This document shows, in pieces, positions 54,350 to 64,000 of a stretch of DNA of 64,000 bases. Positions within the stretch are counted from its first letter, which is position 1; every line of letters starts with the position of its first letter. Source of the DNA: Gambelia wislizenii (Eukaryota > Chordata > Lepidosauria > Squamata > Crotaphytidae); the NCBI GenBank assembly GCA_030847615.1, contig JAUMIR010000003.1:29572501-29636500 (forward strand), written 5' to 3'. The notes below the pieces were generated by a model, which had not been told where the DNA came from, searched no databases, and saw only the letters and a program-made list of their open reading frames with translations. The position numbers and the translations under genes were made by a program.

Positions 54350-54620
54350 AAGGAATCATCAGGCCAGTCAGGTTTGTACTTCTTCTCATATGGGAAAGCT
54401 ATTCATGTTTAATCGTTTGTCTTAATGAGAGTGACTGCGCATACCACACAAAGCTTTTTTTTTTTAAGTCAGGAAAAGCCACAAATGCTTTTCTCATGTG
54501 TTTTTTGGTCTTTTTGGCCTCCCTCCTTCACAATATGGTGAGACAATGTGGGATCCTATTTATTAAGACAGCTCGTATTCCCAGCAAATTCTGTGAGGAG
54601 CATTTTCACCATATAGACAA
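54350..54620. mobile_element. Single arm of the 47890-49085 MITE family
   Basis: aagtcaggaaaagccacaaa then tgcttttctcatgtg, gagacaatgtgggatcct and ctgtgaggagcattttcacc match the left arm at 47964-48205 in order, with about 80% identity by eye. Confidence 0.65.
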
Positions 54621-55835
54621 CCCCCAAATCTACAAAAGCTTATGCTACAACTTCTTTCTCTCAGTCTCAAAGGTGTTACAAGATCCCTTTGCATAATGAC
54701 AACAGAAAGTCAATAGAATCTTGGGCTCTCTTTTCCTCTGATGAGTTCAGTCTTCAGTGAGCTACATTAAGGTTCATTTGTTTATCAGTGACATTTCTAT
54801 CCCACATTTTCTCCACTGAGCTCATGGTTATGGGTATGCCTCTCTTCTTCCCCACTTCATCTTAACAACAACCCTGCAAGACTGAAAGAGTCTGGCCCAA
54901 AGTCACCTCAGGAGTTGCATGGTTCAAGGATATCTTTATTTTCCAACTCCCAGGCCAACACTAACCATTGCAGCACAGTGGTTTTTCCCCTGTAGAGTTT
55001 TCTTTCTAAATATTTGTATCCTTTTGTAAATGTTGTGGTTCCTACAAGCATGCTGATACCTCCTTCTTCTCTGTGGATGATGGTACCATTTTGTTACATA
55101 AGGATAGACCGTTGGAGAATTGTGTTTGCTATTGTATGATATGAAGCCATATTCTTCAGCAGTTGGAACGTCCAAAGTTTCCAGCAATCTAAGTGGCTTG
55201 ATTACATAAACTACCCCATTCAGGCATAAAACAGTACTCAATTAGATTATACACTAAGACAGATAAGCCTTATTAAGGGGAAATGGCTTCTCTGTGTTTA
55301 AGACAAATCGTAGGGCTCCTAGAAGGCTCGTGAAGGCCTGCCACATTCCATAAAGCGTTTATTTTTGTCTGCTTTCCAGGGTCTAAATTGGCTCTGTGCA
55401 TACCCCTACCTGTCAGTAATGTGCAGCTATTTCCAGGTGTCATGAGCTCCCACCTCCTGAGGCCAAGCCTTGAATGAATCGCTGTAATTATCTCACAAAA
55501 ACACAGAATATAACAATTGTAACTTATCAGCTACAATGGAAAGCAATTGTCGGTCGGAATGGGGATTTCCAACTGGTACGTATGCACAAATGACCATTTT
55601 CATATGGAAATGATAGGTTTTGTAAAGGCAAAAACACAAGATGTTCACGGTTATTACAGAAATGGTAAGAAGAACCTTTTGAAAAACTCTGTTTCCAAGT
55701 ATTTCTGCAGACAGAGAGCTAACCTGATTTACAATAAACTGTGTACAAATTGAACCTGGAATTTCAAGAGAGAGTTACAGAGTTGCAGGGCAAAGCTGAT
55801 GCCAAAAACAGCAGCCCAACATCTAATATCCTTCC

Positions 55836-55855
55836 TTGTGTGTGTGTGTGTGTGT
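55836..55855 (+). repeat. (TG)n microsatellite
   Basis: Ten tg dinucleotides. Confidence 0.9.
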
Positions 55856-56041
55856 TAATATATTGTATTAATACACATCCTGGCAGCACTACATTTTGGT
55901 GTAACTCCCTTTGTTAATCCTGACTAGAGTAAACCAATTGAATCAATAGGATTTACCTTTGTGTTGACTCACCATTCAGCAATTGATTAGGGTCTCCTCT
56001 GGTTCAGACTCACCAACATGATGCCAGTGCTTACTGTATAG

Positions 56042-56105
56042 TAGTGTGTGTGTGTGTGTGTGTGTGAGTGTGTGTGTGTGCACGCGTGCGGGCACGCAGA
56101 GAGAG
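56042..56105 (+). repeat. (TG)n microsatellite with CG-containing 3' part
   Basis: About 18 tg units, then cacgcgtgcgggcacgc and a gagagag run. Confidence 0.9.
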
Positions 56106-56228
56106 GGGGGGAGAGTATATGTATTGAACATGTATTGGAATCTGTCATGATGGTATATACATGTTTTAAGTTAATACAGTTGATAAAATATAGTATAACT
56201 TAATGCATTGTATGATATTGCCGGTGAT

Positions 56229-57048
56229 TGTAGGAATAACGAGACCATACACATGAAATGGGGTGAAATAAAGTACTTTATTAAATTCAACCCATTTAAT
56301 ATCCTCTAAGATCTTCAGCAGGGGAAGGCAACCTGGTGAGGGATCAGCTGAGGCAGTAGGTCTATGCTAGACCACACCCCTCAGCCTTCCCGGGAGAACA
56401 CCTGGGTCCTAGAGAGGAACCCCAGTTGCCTGGGGTTGCTCACCAGCTGGCCCACATCTGGAAGGTCAACCCAGAAGTCCCTCACCCAAGCCACACTCAT
56501 TAAGGTGAAGGATTATACTTCAGGCCAACCAACCCCAAGGTGGGTCTCCTTCTGTCCCCTTAGGCCACACAACCTGAAGTGGTCCTTCCAGACCCTTTCC
56601 TTGACCAAAATTGGTGCCAAGGTGCCCACTGAAACTACGCCTCCCCCTTCCCCCAGCATAATAAGAGGGAGTTAACCTATTTAGACACCATCCTGGCCAA
56701 TTTCCCAAATGCCGCTATCCTAGTATGGGGTAGATTTAAAAAAAAAAAAAAAAAACAAGGAAAGGAGGAAAATTCCTACCTGGTTCTGAAACAACCAATT
56801 ATCACACTATTGAAGTGGCAGGAGGGTGGGTTGATGGTCGCTTAAGCTGAAGAGGAGGAGGAGAGGGGCGGCAGGGCCTTATATGGCCTCTGCCCCCGCC
56901 CCTCTCCTCCTGTCACAGGCGACACCACCTGCAACATTTTAAGTGGTCTCTGACCCCTTTTCGGTGGCAAAAGCGGCTCCGTCCCAAAACAGCTCTGCTG
57001 ATGTGGGGGGAGCCAGATTGTATTATCATGTATTACACTATCATAACA
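56229..57048 (-). repeat. LTR-like unit, minus strand (candidate solo LTR)
   Basis: Read on the minus strand it starts TGTTATGATAGTG and ends TATTCCTACA. The 3' third (56240-56600) is homologous to 62087-62400 in opposite orientation, sharing gagaccatacacat, a taaagtactttatt/aataaag block, gatcttcagcaggggaaggc and ccctcacccaa. The aataaag block suggests a poly(A) signal region, and the 820-bp length with TG/CA ends fits a solo LTR. The superfamily and target duplication were not resolved. Confidence 0.5.
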
Positions 57049-57789
57049 CATACCTTCCATCTGTTTCAGTTTGGCACATATAGTCCCAGTTAATCCTCTG
57101 CTGTACCACTTTTCTAGCTGCTTTAAAAATATCCCAGTTTCTCTCTCCTCCTTCCATTTCCCCCTTTGTCCTCAAGCTTACTTCAATGGCTGCAAACTGA
57201 GTTCAAAGTGCAAAAATAGTTTGCAGAGAGGAGAGAAGAGGAGGGGTGGAATCTTGTCCTTCCCAATACATTCAGGCAAAAGCAAACTGCTGCAGCCTCT
57301 TCTAACTTGTGTGTTCTTCCTCACTAAGAACACCCTGGTGTTGTTTGGTCCTGTGTGCCCCAATTTTCTTCTGTGAAATGTTGCAGGGTTTGGGACCATC
57401 AGTTTACCCATATAAAGATGGGTTATTGTATTATTCTCGTTATTTAATAGATAGGCTTCATACACTAGAAAATTTAGAAATCAAACATGCTTAGGCTTTT
57501 GCTTTTAGATTTCATGTCTACATTTCAATGTTATGGTATCAGCCTGACGTTCAGGGATGGTGGGGAAGGGACCAGTATGTTGAGTATTGAAGCAGGTGTA
57601 CACATGCAACCCTCTGTGCATTGTATAATTTGTCCCCTAAATGTTATTTTGAATTTGATGTGCTACTTTCTGAGTAGCAACACTCTTCTATTTTCAAAAG
57701 GGAAAGGGAAAGAGGGAAATACTGATTCAGTAGGCTTCCAATATAAATTGGGCAAGGTCCCTAGGCATACTTGTGCTCAAAATCTGAGG
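57049..57789. other. Non-coding stretch, no gene recognised
   Basis: No supported ORF or named repeat; frames up to 128 codons have no motif. Confidence 0.4.
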
Positions 57790-58053
57790 TACAGTTTGAC
57801 CCCTATATCTATGAAGCCAATATTCCCAGTTTCAGTTATCCACAGGACACAAAATAGGGGACACACACCATAGAGTCAAACTGGAAAATGCCTGGAGAGG
57901 CATCCTTTCTAGGCATCTTATAGGTCTTCCAACACAACCATATGGTACATTTTTACTGGAAGTCCTTTATTTTAATTGGGTTCACTATTATCTGCTGCTG
58001 GTATCCACAGAGTCTGGGAACCAACTCCCCATGGATAGGGTTTGACTATACTT
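57790..58053. mobile_element. Tigger-like MITE
   Basis: The left end acagtttgacccctatatct then atgaagccaat pairs with the right end tccccatggatagggtttgactata. Internal ttcagttatccacagg and tatccacagagtctgggaacc fit the family. Probable TA duplication. Confidence 0.6.
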
Positions 58054-59111
58054 TTACTATTTACTATTATCTCCATATATTAACTCATTTCTAACTGGAT
58101 GTCCCACAATAAATACTGTCATTAAAGCATTATGAATGAGTGTTATCTTAATTAGAGGCTTTGCAACAAATCAATGACTCCTTAAGCACTCAAAGCAAGC
58201 TGCTTGCATCATTATCATATCATTCTTGCTCTCAGGAATTGTTATGTGACTCTAAGTCAATCAGATATAGCAACAGAGAAGAGTACTGGGGATTCAGGCC
58301 CATGACTCAAACATGGAAATTGATGTAGCCTTTCACACTGACCTCATGAAACAGGGGACAAGGAGGACTTCTCCCATGATAGCAGAGGTAGGACTTTGTC
58401 CATAATTACAGATTTTAATATGTCTGACTCATTTATCCCTAGTTTGCACATGCATGGTATCATGTAATAACGAGGAAGCGATGGTAGATAAATGTATGGC
58501 ATGAACCAATCCTATTCATAACATACCTTTTCTATTTGCACCTTTTCCCATTTGTATCATTAATAGTCACATTTATACCCTGGGTTAATTTGTGAGTGAC
58601 AAACTAAAATGCCACTCATGGCTGAAGAAAAGTTAAAGCTCTGGTCTCCATGTTTCTGATGAAACATGTTGTCTGCCATAGCAGACATTTTCAGACCTTC
58701 ATAGAGTTTCTTCAACAGCTCTGTTAGGACCCCTGCACGCAGATACAGACACAAAAGATTTGATATTCCATCTGACTATATATGACTGGTATTCAAATTG
58801 GCTATCATACACATCGTTTCATATATGTTTATACAAGTTTATATAAGAGAAACCAATAGCCAGATATTTCAACTTGGAACATCACAGCCTCTTGTTTTGT
58901 TCCTGTATGGCATCTCCTTCAGAGATGGACAAAAGGGAGAATTTTTGGATTTGTAGACCAAAAAGTCTAACACCACATGGCCTCATCTTAGAGGATAATA
59001 CCATAATCCAGTAAGAATGCAGATAACATAATGTTCTAAACTGCCACTTACTGTACAGCTCAGTTTCATCTTTGGCAACTGAAGAAGTTGGAAGCCAAAA
59101 CATGTTGCTCT
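58054..59111. other. Non-coding stretch, no gene recognised
   Basis: Unique-looking AT-rich sequence. Confidence 0.4.
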
Positions 59112-59198
59112 TGATATCTATCTATATCTATATCTATAGCTATATCTATATCTATATCTATATCTATCTATATATAGATATAGATATAGATATATAGT
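59112..59198. repeat. (TATC)n/(GATA)n microsatellite, partly self-complementary
   Basis: tatctatatctatatc repeats change over to atagatatagatata at about 59170, so the tract can fold back on itself. Confidence 0.9.
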
Positions 59199-59227
59199 TC
59201 TATTTGTTAATTGCTTCAAATAAATAA

Positions 59228-60475
59228 TGGGCCCTCAGTATCCATGGGCAGTATCCACAGATTTGAGCAATAGTAAATTGAAATGAAGAAATAGGTTGTT
59301 TGTTTGTTTTTAAATTTACCTACAATTGACTGCAATCAGGCTGAGAAGTGGTCCCATGGCAGTAGTGAAGGCTGCTGCAGCAAGCTCAGGCACAAGGTAT
59401 GGTGATTCTTCTCTTTCCTTCAAAAGACAAAAATGCCAGCTGGCATACAGAAAGCAGGAAGGTTGCCTGGCTGGCACTTGGGGATTGCTGTTGCCAACCC
59501 TCCCACTTTGGCTGATGAAAGTAAATTCCAGGAAGGGGTTATCAGGGCAGGCAGAAGTGGCAAGTGCCTGGCACCTCAGAGATTGCTGCCTCCACATCCT
59601 CCTCTACCACCCCCATCCCCTTGGCTGATGGAAGTCAATCCCAGGAAGGGGTTTACCAAAGAGGAGGGAAAGGCACTGGCAGGTGGGGTGGGGGGACTTT
59701 CATTTAAAGAGTACTGTATAACTATTCGTCCAGTTATGCATCATGGAAAGTGTGTGTGTGTGTGTGGGGACACTAATGTCCCCTAAAACAAGACACATAG
59801 GAGATCAGATTGCAGTTTGTTAGGGACCATGGAAAACTTTCTTTAGCCTGGGAAAATCCTTTGCCAAAATCGATTTTTAAGATGTCCTTTCTTTAAATTT
59901 GGGAGATTGTGTATCATTTTCTCTCTATAGGGAATGGGTGTCCTTAGTATCTTCCTGTTTGTCTGCCATATGTGGCAGATGCCTCTTCTGGTCGCAGCCT
60001 CCTTCGCCAAACCATGTGGTCTATGGCAGATTCATGATGCAGCAATAGACAATCAGTTGTACTCTCTGAATGAATGCTTTTTTTTTTACCTGATGGTGCC
60101 TTTCCCTCCTTTTTGGTAAACACCTTCTTGGAATTGACTTTCATCAGCCGGGGGGGGGGGACAGAGGTGGCACCCGCAATCTTTGAGGGCCATGTGCTCA
60201 TTCTTCCTGCTTCTTGCACAACAGCCACCACTTCTGTCTCTTGAAATAAATAGGAGAATTGCCACAGCTGAAGGAGAAAAACTGCATGCCTCATGCCCAG
60301 GGCTTTCCACTGCAGCCTCCGCTACTGCCCCGGGACCAAATCTCAACCTGGCTACAGATGATCAGAGGTCATTTAAAATTTTAAATACTGACTTGAGCAT
60401 CCCTTTTTTGGTGTCTGTGGGGGGTCCTGGAACCACACCTCCATCGATATTAACAGCCCACTGTACAGCCTGTGT
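59228..60475. mobile_element. Tigger-like element with long internal palindrome
   Basis: The left end gggccctcagtatccatggg then cagtatccacag pairs with the right end ggggggtcctggaaccacacc to cccactgtaca, which are MER2/Tigger-type ends. Inside, ctgagaagtggtcccatggc then agtagtgaaggctgc (59340-59375) is inverted at 60310-60348 (gcagcctccgctactgcccc, gggaccaaatctcaacctgg), and gctgatgaaagtaaattccaggaagggg (59512) is inverted at 60118-60150. Arms are thus about 300 bp. Frames inside are not genes. Confidence 0.6.
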
Positions 60476-60517
60476 ACACACATACATACGCACACATGTT
60501 CATATAGATATAGATAT

Positions 60518-60625
60518 AGATGTTTGTTGTATGCCTTCAAGTAATTTCTGACTTATGGTGATCCTAAAGTGAACCTATAATGGAGTTTCCTTGGCAGAAT
60601 TTATTCAGAGGGGGTTTATACATGT
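60518..60625 (-). mobile_element. Sauria-type SINE, antisense 3' half
   Basis: gtttgttgtatgccttcaag then taatttctgacttatggtga and ggcagaatttattcagaggg match the reverse complement of the 2686-2917 SINE body and tail. Confidence 0.65.
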
Positions 60626-61689
60626 GGATAGTCCCACCCAACCACATGGGCCTTTTCTTTCCAACTGAGCAGGGAAGACCCAACATGAGCTCCACCCAGA
60701 TAGTGGCATCACTGAAGCTGCCTGTAAAGGGGATATCATCAGAGATATAAACTAGATTGCCACTCACATCTGAATGGGCCAGCATGAAAAGAGATGATTC
60801 CTCTTGAAGGGAATACACAAAAAATATTAGTATAGATTTTATATTTATATTCTTAGACTTAAAAAAAAACAATGCTGGAAAATCTAGTGTAGTTCTGAAT
60901 GGTGGAACAGCCTTCTTGGTTGGAAATTTCTACAGGCTCTGTGCCAGTAAGATGGGGTGAAGCAAAGGGCAGGATCATGGTAGGTCACATGCATAACTGA
61001 ATCAGCTTAATAGCTCATGGACTGTCAGCATTGTCATACATTTTGAACACAATTTGGGTGGGGAGGGGGATGTATTATAGATCTCTAGCCCCATTCCAAG
61101 CTTCCTGATCTACAGATAGCTCCTGGGATCTCATTCACATCACACTCTCTTTCCTTTTTATCCCCTTTTTAATGTTTATTCATGTTCATCTTATTTAAAA
61201 AAAAACAAGTTTGCTGGCCACCTGACCAAAATTTGTGGTTGCCCCCCTCAACATTTCCCCAACTAATTACTTTATACAACTTGTTTACTTTCTCTCATCA
61301 ATGCACATGGACATTAAAATGACTTCATTTGTATTCTAGCAATTGACAACCCAATTTATCCTGACTTGCCAGCTCATTTAAAGTCCCTAAATATGAAGTC
61401 ATATAAGACAGCTGATTCCTTTGAAACAGGATATTTAAATGCAGGCTGACAAACATTCCAGCAGACCTGCAGGATCTTCAAGTTCCTAACTGACCTTTCT
61501 CTGCATTCTGTATGCAGAGTTTTAGAAGCAAAATCTTTGTGTTTTCTTCCTCCACCAGATGTCTTAATTAAAGGACACCATAACAGCTATCTACAGTACT
61601 ACAAAATAAACTCAAGACATAATTTAAATGCTGTACAACAAATGCTCATTGTCCTGCTAGCAGGGAAAAGAACAGCAAAAGTAGCATTT
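60626..61689. other. Non-coding stretch, no gene recognised
   Basis: No supported ORF or named repeat. Confidence 0.4.
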
Positions 61690-61995
61690 CCACCAAAGAA
61701 CACCAAAAGCAGCAGTGAAAGGGGCTTTGGGATTATTGTTGATCATAATTTGAACCTGACCTAACAATGTGATGCTACAGCAAAGAAGGCAAATGATATT
61801 TTAGCCTGCATTAATAGAACCATAGTTTCAAAGACAAGGAAAATAATAGTCCCACTATATTCTGCACTGATTAGGCCTCATCTGGAGTACTGCATTCCAA
61901 TTCTGGGTACCACATTTTAGAATGGATATAGGCAGGTTGAGGAGAGGGCAATGAGGATCCTGGGAGAAAAAAAAACAATTGAGGAAAAGATGAGG
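61690..61995 (+). pseudogene. CR1-like LINE RT remnant
   Basis: GFGIIVDHNLNLT, then a stop, then [35 protein letters not shown] and VEERAMRIL parallel the CR1 block at 50470-50700. It is more diverged, has several stops, and loses similarity after about 61995. Confidence 0.7.
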
Positions 61996-62086
61996 GAGTT
62001 GGGTATGCACCTATGGCACTGATTTTGGTGAAGGTATGGCCTCTGGAAGGGTCACCTTAGCACGTACAAGCTGCAAGAACAGAAGG

Positions 62087-62400
62087 AGACCTACCTTGGG
62101 ATTGGCCTGAGGGATAATCCCCTCACCTTAACCCATACGGGTTGGGTGAGGGGCTTTTGGGTTGATTTTCCAGACACGAGCCGGCTTGGGAGCAACCCCA
62201 AGCATTGGGGTGGCTCAACAGAGCTCAGGTGTTCGTCAGGGGAAGCTGGGGGCATAAGTCCATGAGGGACGATCCGTCCCAGCTGCTCCCACACTAGGTT
62301 GCCTCCCCCTGCTGAAGATTTAAGGGCTTTAAATAGGTATGGTTAAAATAAAGACCTTTTATTTCATCCCATATCTGTGTATGGTCTCATTATTTCTCTG
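62087..62400 (+). repeat. LTR-like unit, plus strand
   Basis: Homologous, in inverted orientation, to the 3' third of 56229-57048. It shares ccccctgctgaagattt, a ttaaaataaagaccttttat poly(A)-signal-like block, and ending tgtatggtctcattatttct. The upstream U3-like portion is not present or is unrecognisable. Confidence 0.5.
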
Positions 62401-62424
62401 AGTCTGTTTATAAATACTGTATAT

Positions 62425-62835
62425 TCCGGCGTATAAGACGATTGGGCGTATAAGACCACCCCCCCAATTTCCAGCCAAAAATCTAGGCCTAGGCATATAT
62501 TCGCCAGATAAGACCACTCCCCCAATTTGGCTGGCTGGGGGAGCCTTGCCAGCTGATCCTCTTTGTTTCCCAACTCATGAGGATCTCTGGAGGGTCTCCA
62601 AAGGCCCCGTGGAGGCCTCCCTGGCCCTCCCCCCAGGGCCTTCACAGGGCCTCCAGAGGGTCTCCAAAGGCCCCGTGGAGGCCTCCCTGGCCCTCCCTGC
62701 TCCCTTCCAGGGCCTTCACAGGGCCTCTGGAGGCCCCATGTCACAGTTTTGGGAGGGCGGGGGGGCCCTCCCAAAAAAGCAAATAATCAAAACCGCGAAT
62801 GCCGAGTTCGTGAATGTGGAGGGGCAAGTGTATAT
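62425..62835. mobile_element. 'gcgtataagacg' DNA transposon end with GC-rich tandem repeat
   Basis: tatattccggcgtataagac then gattgggcgtataagaccacc is related to the ends of 27083-28268. After 62575 come two ~66-bp tandem units (ggagggtctccaaaggcccc then gtggaggcctccctggccc). The right part, aataatcaaaaccgcgaatg then gaatgtggaggggcaagtgta (62787-62831), matches the Tigger-like end inside the hAT at 34765-34806. The boundary between the two families is unclear. Confidence 0.55.
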
Positions 62836-63724
62836 TTACAATATATACACAGAGTATAAAACAGGTGTCTCTAATACTCATGAATCTCTCCCAAACCAAC
62901 AAACTGCTTCGCCAACCACCATCCACAACAAACCCACACTGGAGATAATTCCCATCTCCTTTTTATAGGCAGTTAAACAATGCCTGTTACATCAGGCATC
63001 TCAGATGTGCATACTCTCAAGTGCTAACTCACACACACACCTGCCACTGGAGCTTACCTACTTTCATTACTAAGCTTATAGCTCCATTTTGTGGTCACAT
63101 CCATGTCATTTCCTGACAAAGGCAGTAGAATAAAAGTATTTACAAGCAACAGAATCTGGCAGGCTGTACAGTCACTGGTCATCCATCATCCCCATTCCTC
63201 TTTCCCACTGAGAGTGAGCACCACCTGTTGTTTCCACAGGCCCTACAGGTTGAAGACCACTCATCCATTTTCCAGACACATGCTATCTTCCATTGTCTCC
63301 CTGTTACCTGAATTGCGTGGGGTCCATGGGACCAACTTGTGACATTGAAATTATGATATTAATTTGGGAAAATTTTAATTAGCTCAAAATAAAGCAGTGA
63401 GAGTTTGGGTAACTGGCGGGTTCTTTACACCTGTGTATACCAATACTAACTGACAAGACTCCAAGCCAAAATAAAATAAAAATGGTTTTTATTGGAAAAT
63501 AATCATGGAACCTTTCACACATGCAATCACACTTCAAGCAATCACACAAGGCTAACAGAAAATTAGGAGGAATTTTTTTGATAGAGGAATAGATTTCTGG
63601 GATGATTGGCTATACTTTACCTGTCTGAAGATCAGAGATTCGTGCAGCAGAGCAAGATTCAGATTTGGATCTGAGGGTCACACAGCAGACTGGTAGCATG
63701 ACGAGGTAGGAGAAGCTGTGCACG
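62836..63724. other. Non-coding stretch, no gene recognised
   Basis: Short (CA)n near 63032. No supported ORF. Confidence 0.4.
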
Positions 63725-63920
63725 CATGGCTATGGTTTGATGGTAAAATCTAAAAACCTAGATGAGATGAATATGGTAAAGACACAAGTAGAAAGTAGAT
63801 TTAAGTTAAAGGATTTGGGTTTTTTAAGGCACTATCTAGGCATAGAAGTAGAGAAAGACCAGAATGGTGATATACTGTTAAGCCAAAAGACCAAGGAGAT
63901 TATCAGACGGGGACAAAATT
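63725..63920 (+). pseudogene. Copia-type RT fragment, second family
   Basis: SRFKLKDLGFLRHYLGIEVE then DGDILLSQKTKEII-like sequence (63790-63910) is the post-motif-C segment of Ty1/copia RTs. The minus-strand copia at 42420 has DISHYLGVQIERNYDGSF at the matching place, so the two are clearly different families. The upstream YVDD is not present. Both sides lose similarity within about 50 bp, and the window ends 80 bp later. Confidence 0.65.
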
Positions 63921-64000
63921 AGCATCCCTGTCTCGCAATCTCCTATTTCCGCTCCTGTCCTTGTTCCAGCACAGTAACAAAAACTTTCACACTTACCTTA

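Larger units (their letters stand above)
54621..56228. other. Non-coding stretch, no gene recognised
   Basis: Two (TG)n tracts (55836-55855, 56042-56080). No supported ORF. Confidence 0.45.

Overview
The window reads as vertebrate, most likely squamate-reptile, intergenic or intronic DNA. It is AT-rich, I recognise no host protein-coding exon, and nearly all interpretable sequence is transposon-derived. The mix points to a lizard or snake: tRNA-derived SINEs ending in an ACAACAACA tail (Sauria type), CR1 LINEs with the ATTCTATG-type 3' end, L2-like and L1 LINEs, an RTE-like LINE, a DIRS element, Ty1/copia elements, and many hAT, Tigger-like and mariner-like DNA transposon remnants. Species assignment is inference. 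I see no rRNA, functional tRNA, CRISPR or operon-type feature.

Layout. 1-945: 3' end of an L2-like LINE. 2686-5912: a SINE, then two Tigger-like MITEs, one split by an RTE-like LINE with a 12-bp target duplication. 6655-13750: a mariner transposase gene split by a 6.5-kb DIRS retrotransposon (7010-13513, minus strand). The DIRS element keeps inverted terminal repeats, an internal complementary region, a gag-like ORF, RT/RNase H and a tyrosine recombinase. 13937-15365: CR1, palindromic and L2 fragments. 16330-17640: a polypurine block containing a tandem repeat, upstream of a near-complete but broken L1 (about 18370-24057, plus) that carries two very short L2-tail insertions. 24058-28272: antisense CR1, an L2 tail, a SINE and a 1.2-kb inverted-repeat DNA transposon. 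28279-30560: a second, 5'-truncated L1 (minus). 30640-31605: minisatellites and a hairpin. 34033-34936: a hAT element with near-perfect 8-bp duplications. 35733-38845: snapback repeats, one interrupted by a CR1 copy. 41509-46016: a Ty1/copia retrotransposon (minus) with short LTRs and a half-tRNA-iMet type primer binding site. 47477-54620: SINEs, palindromic MITEs and a CR1 copy. 56229-63915: two related LTR-like units in opposite orientation, further MITEs, a CR1 remnant and a fragment of a second copia family.

How the parts relate. There is no pathway here; the logic is nested insertion. DIRS sits in mariner, L2 tails sit in L1 and copia, the RTE-like LINE sits in a Tigger-like MITE, and CR1 sits in a palindromic MITE. 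The DIRS element is the most complete system: its YR and RNase H catalytic residues are present, but its RT motif is YLDN instead of YLDD, and the Arg-Ser segment of its gag holds four in-frame TGA codons. No autonomous element in the window appears fully competent.
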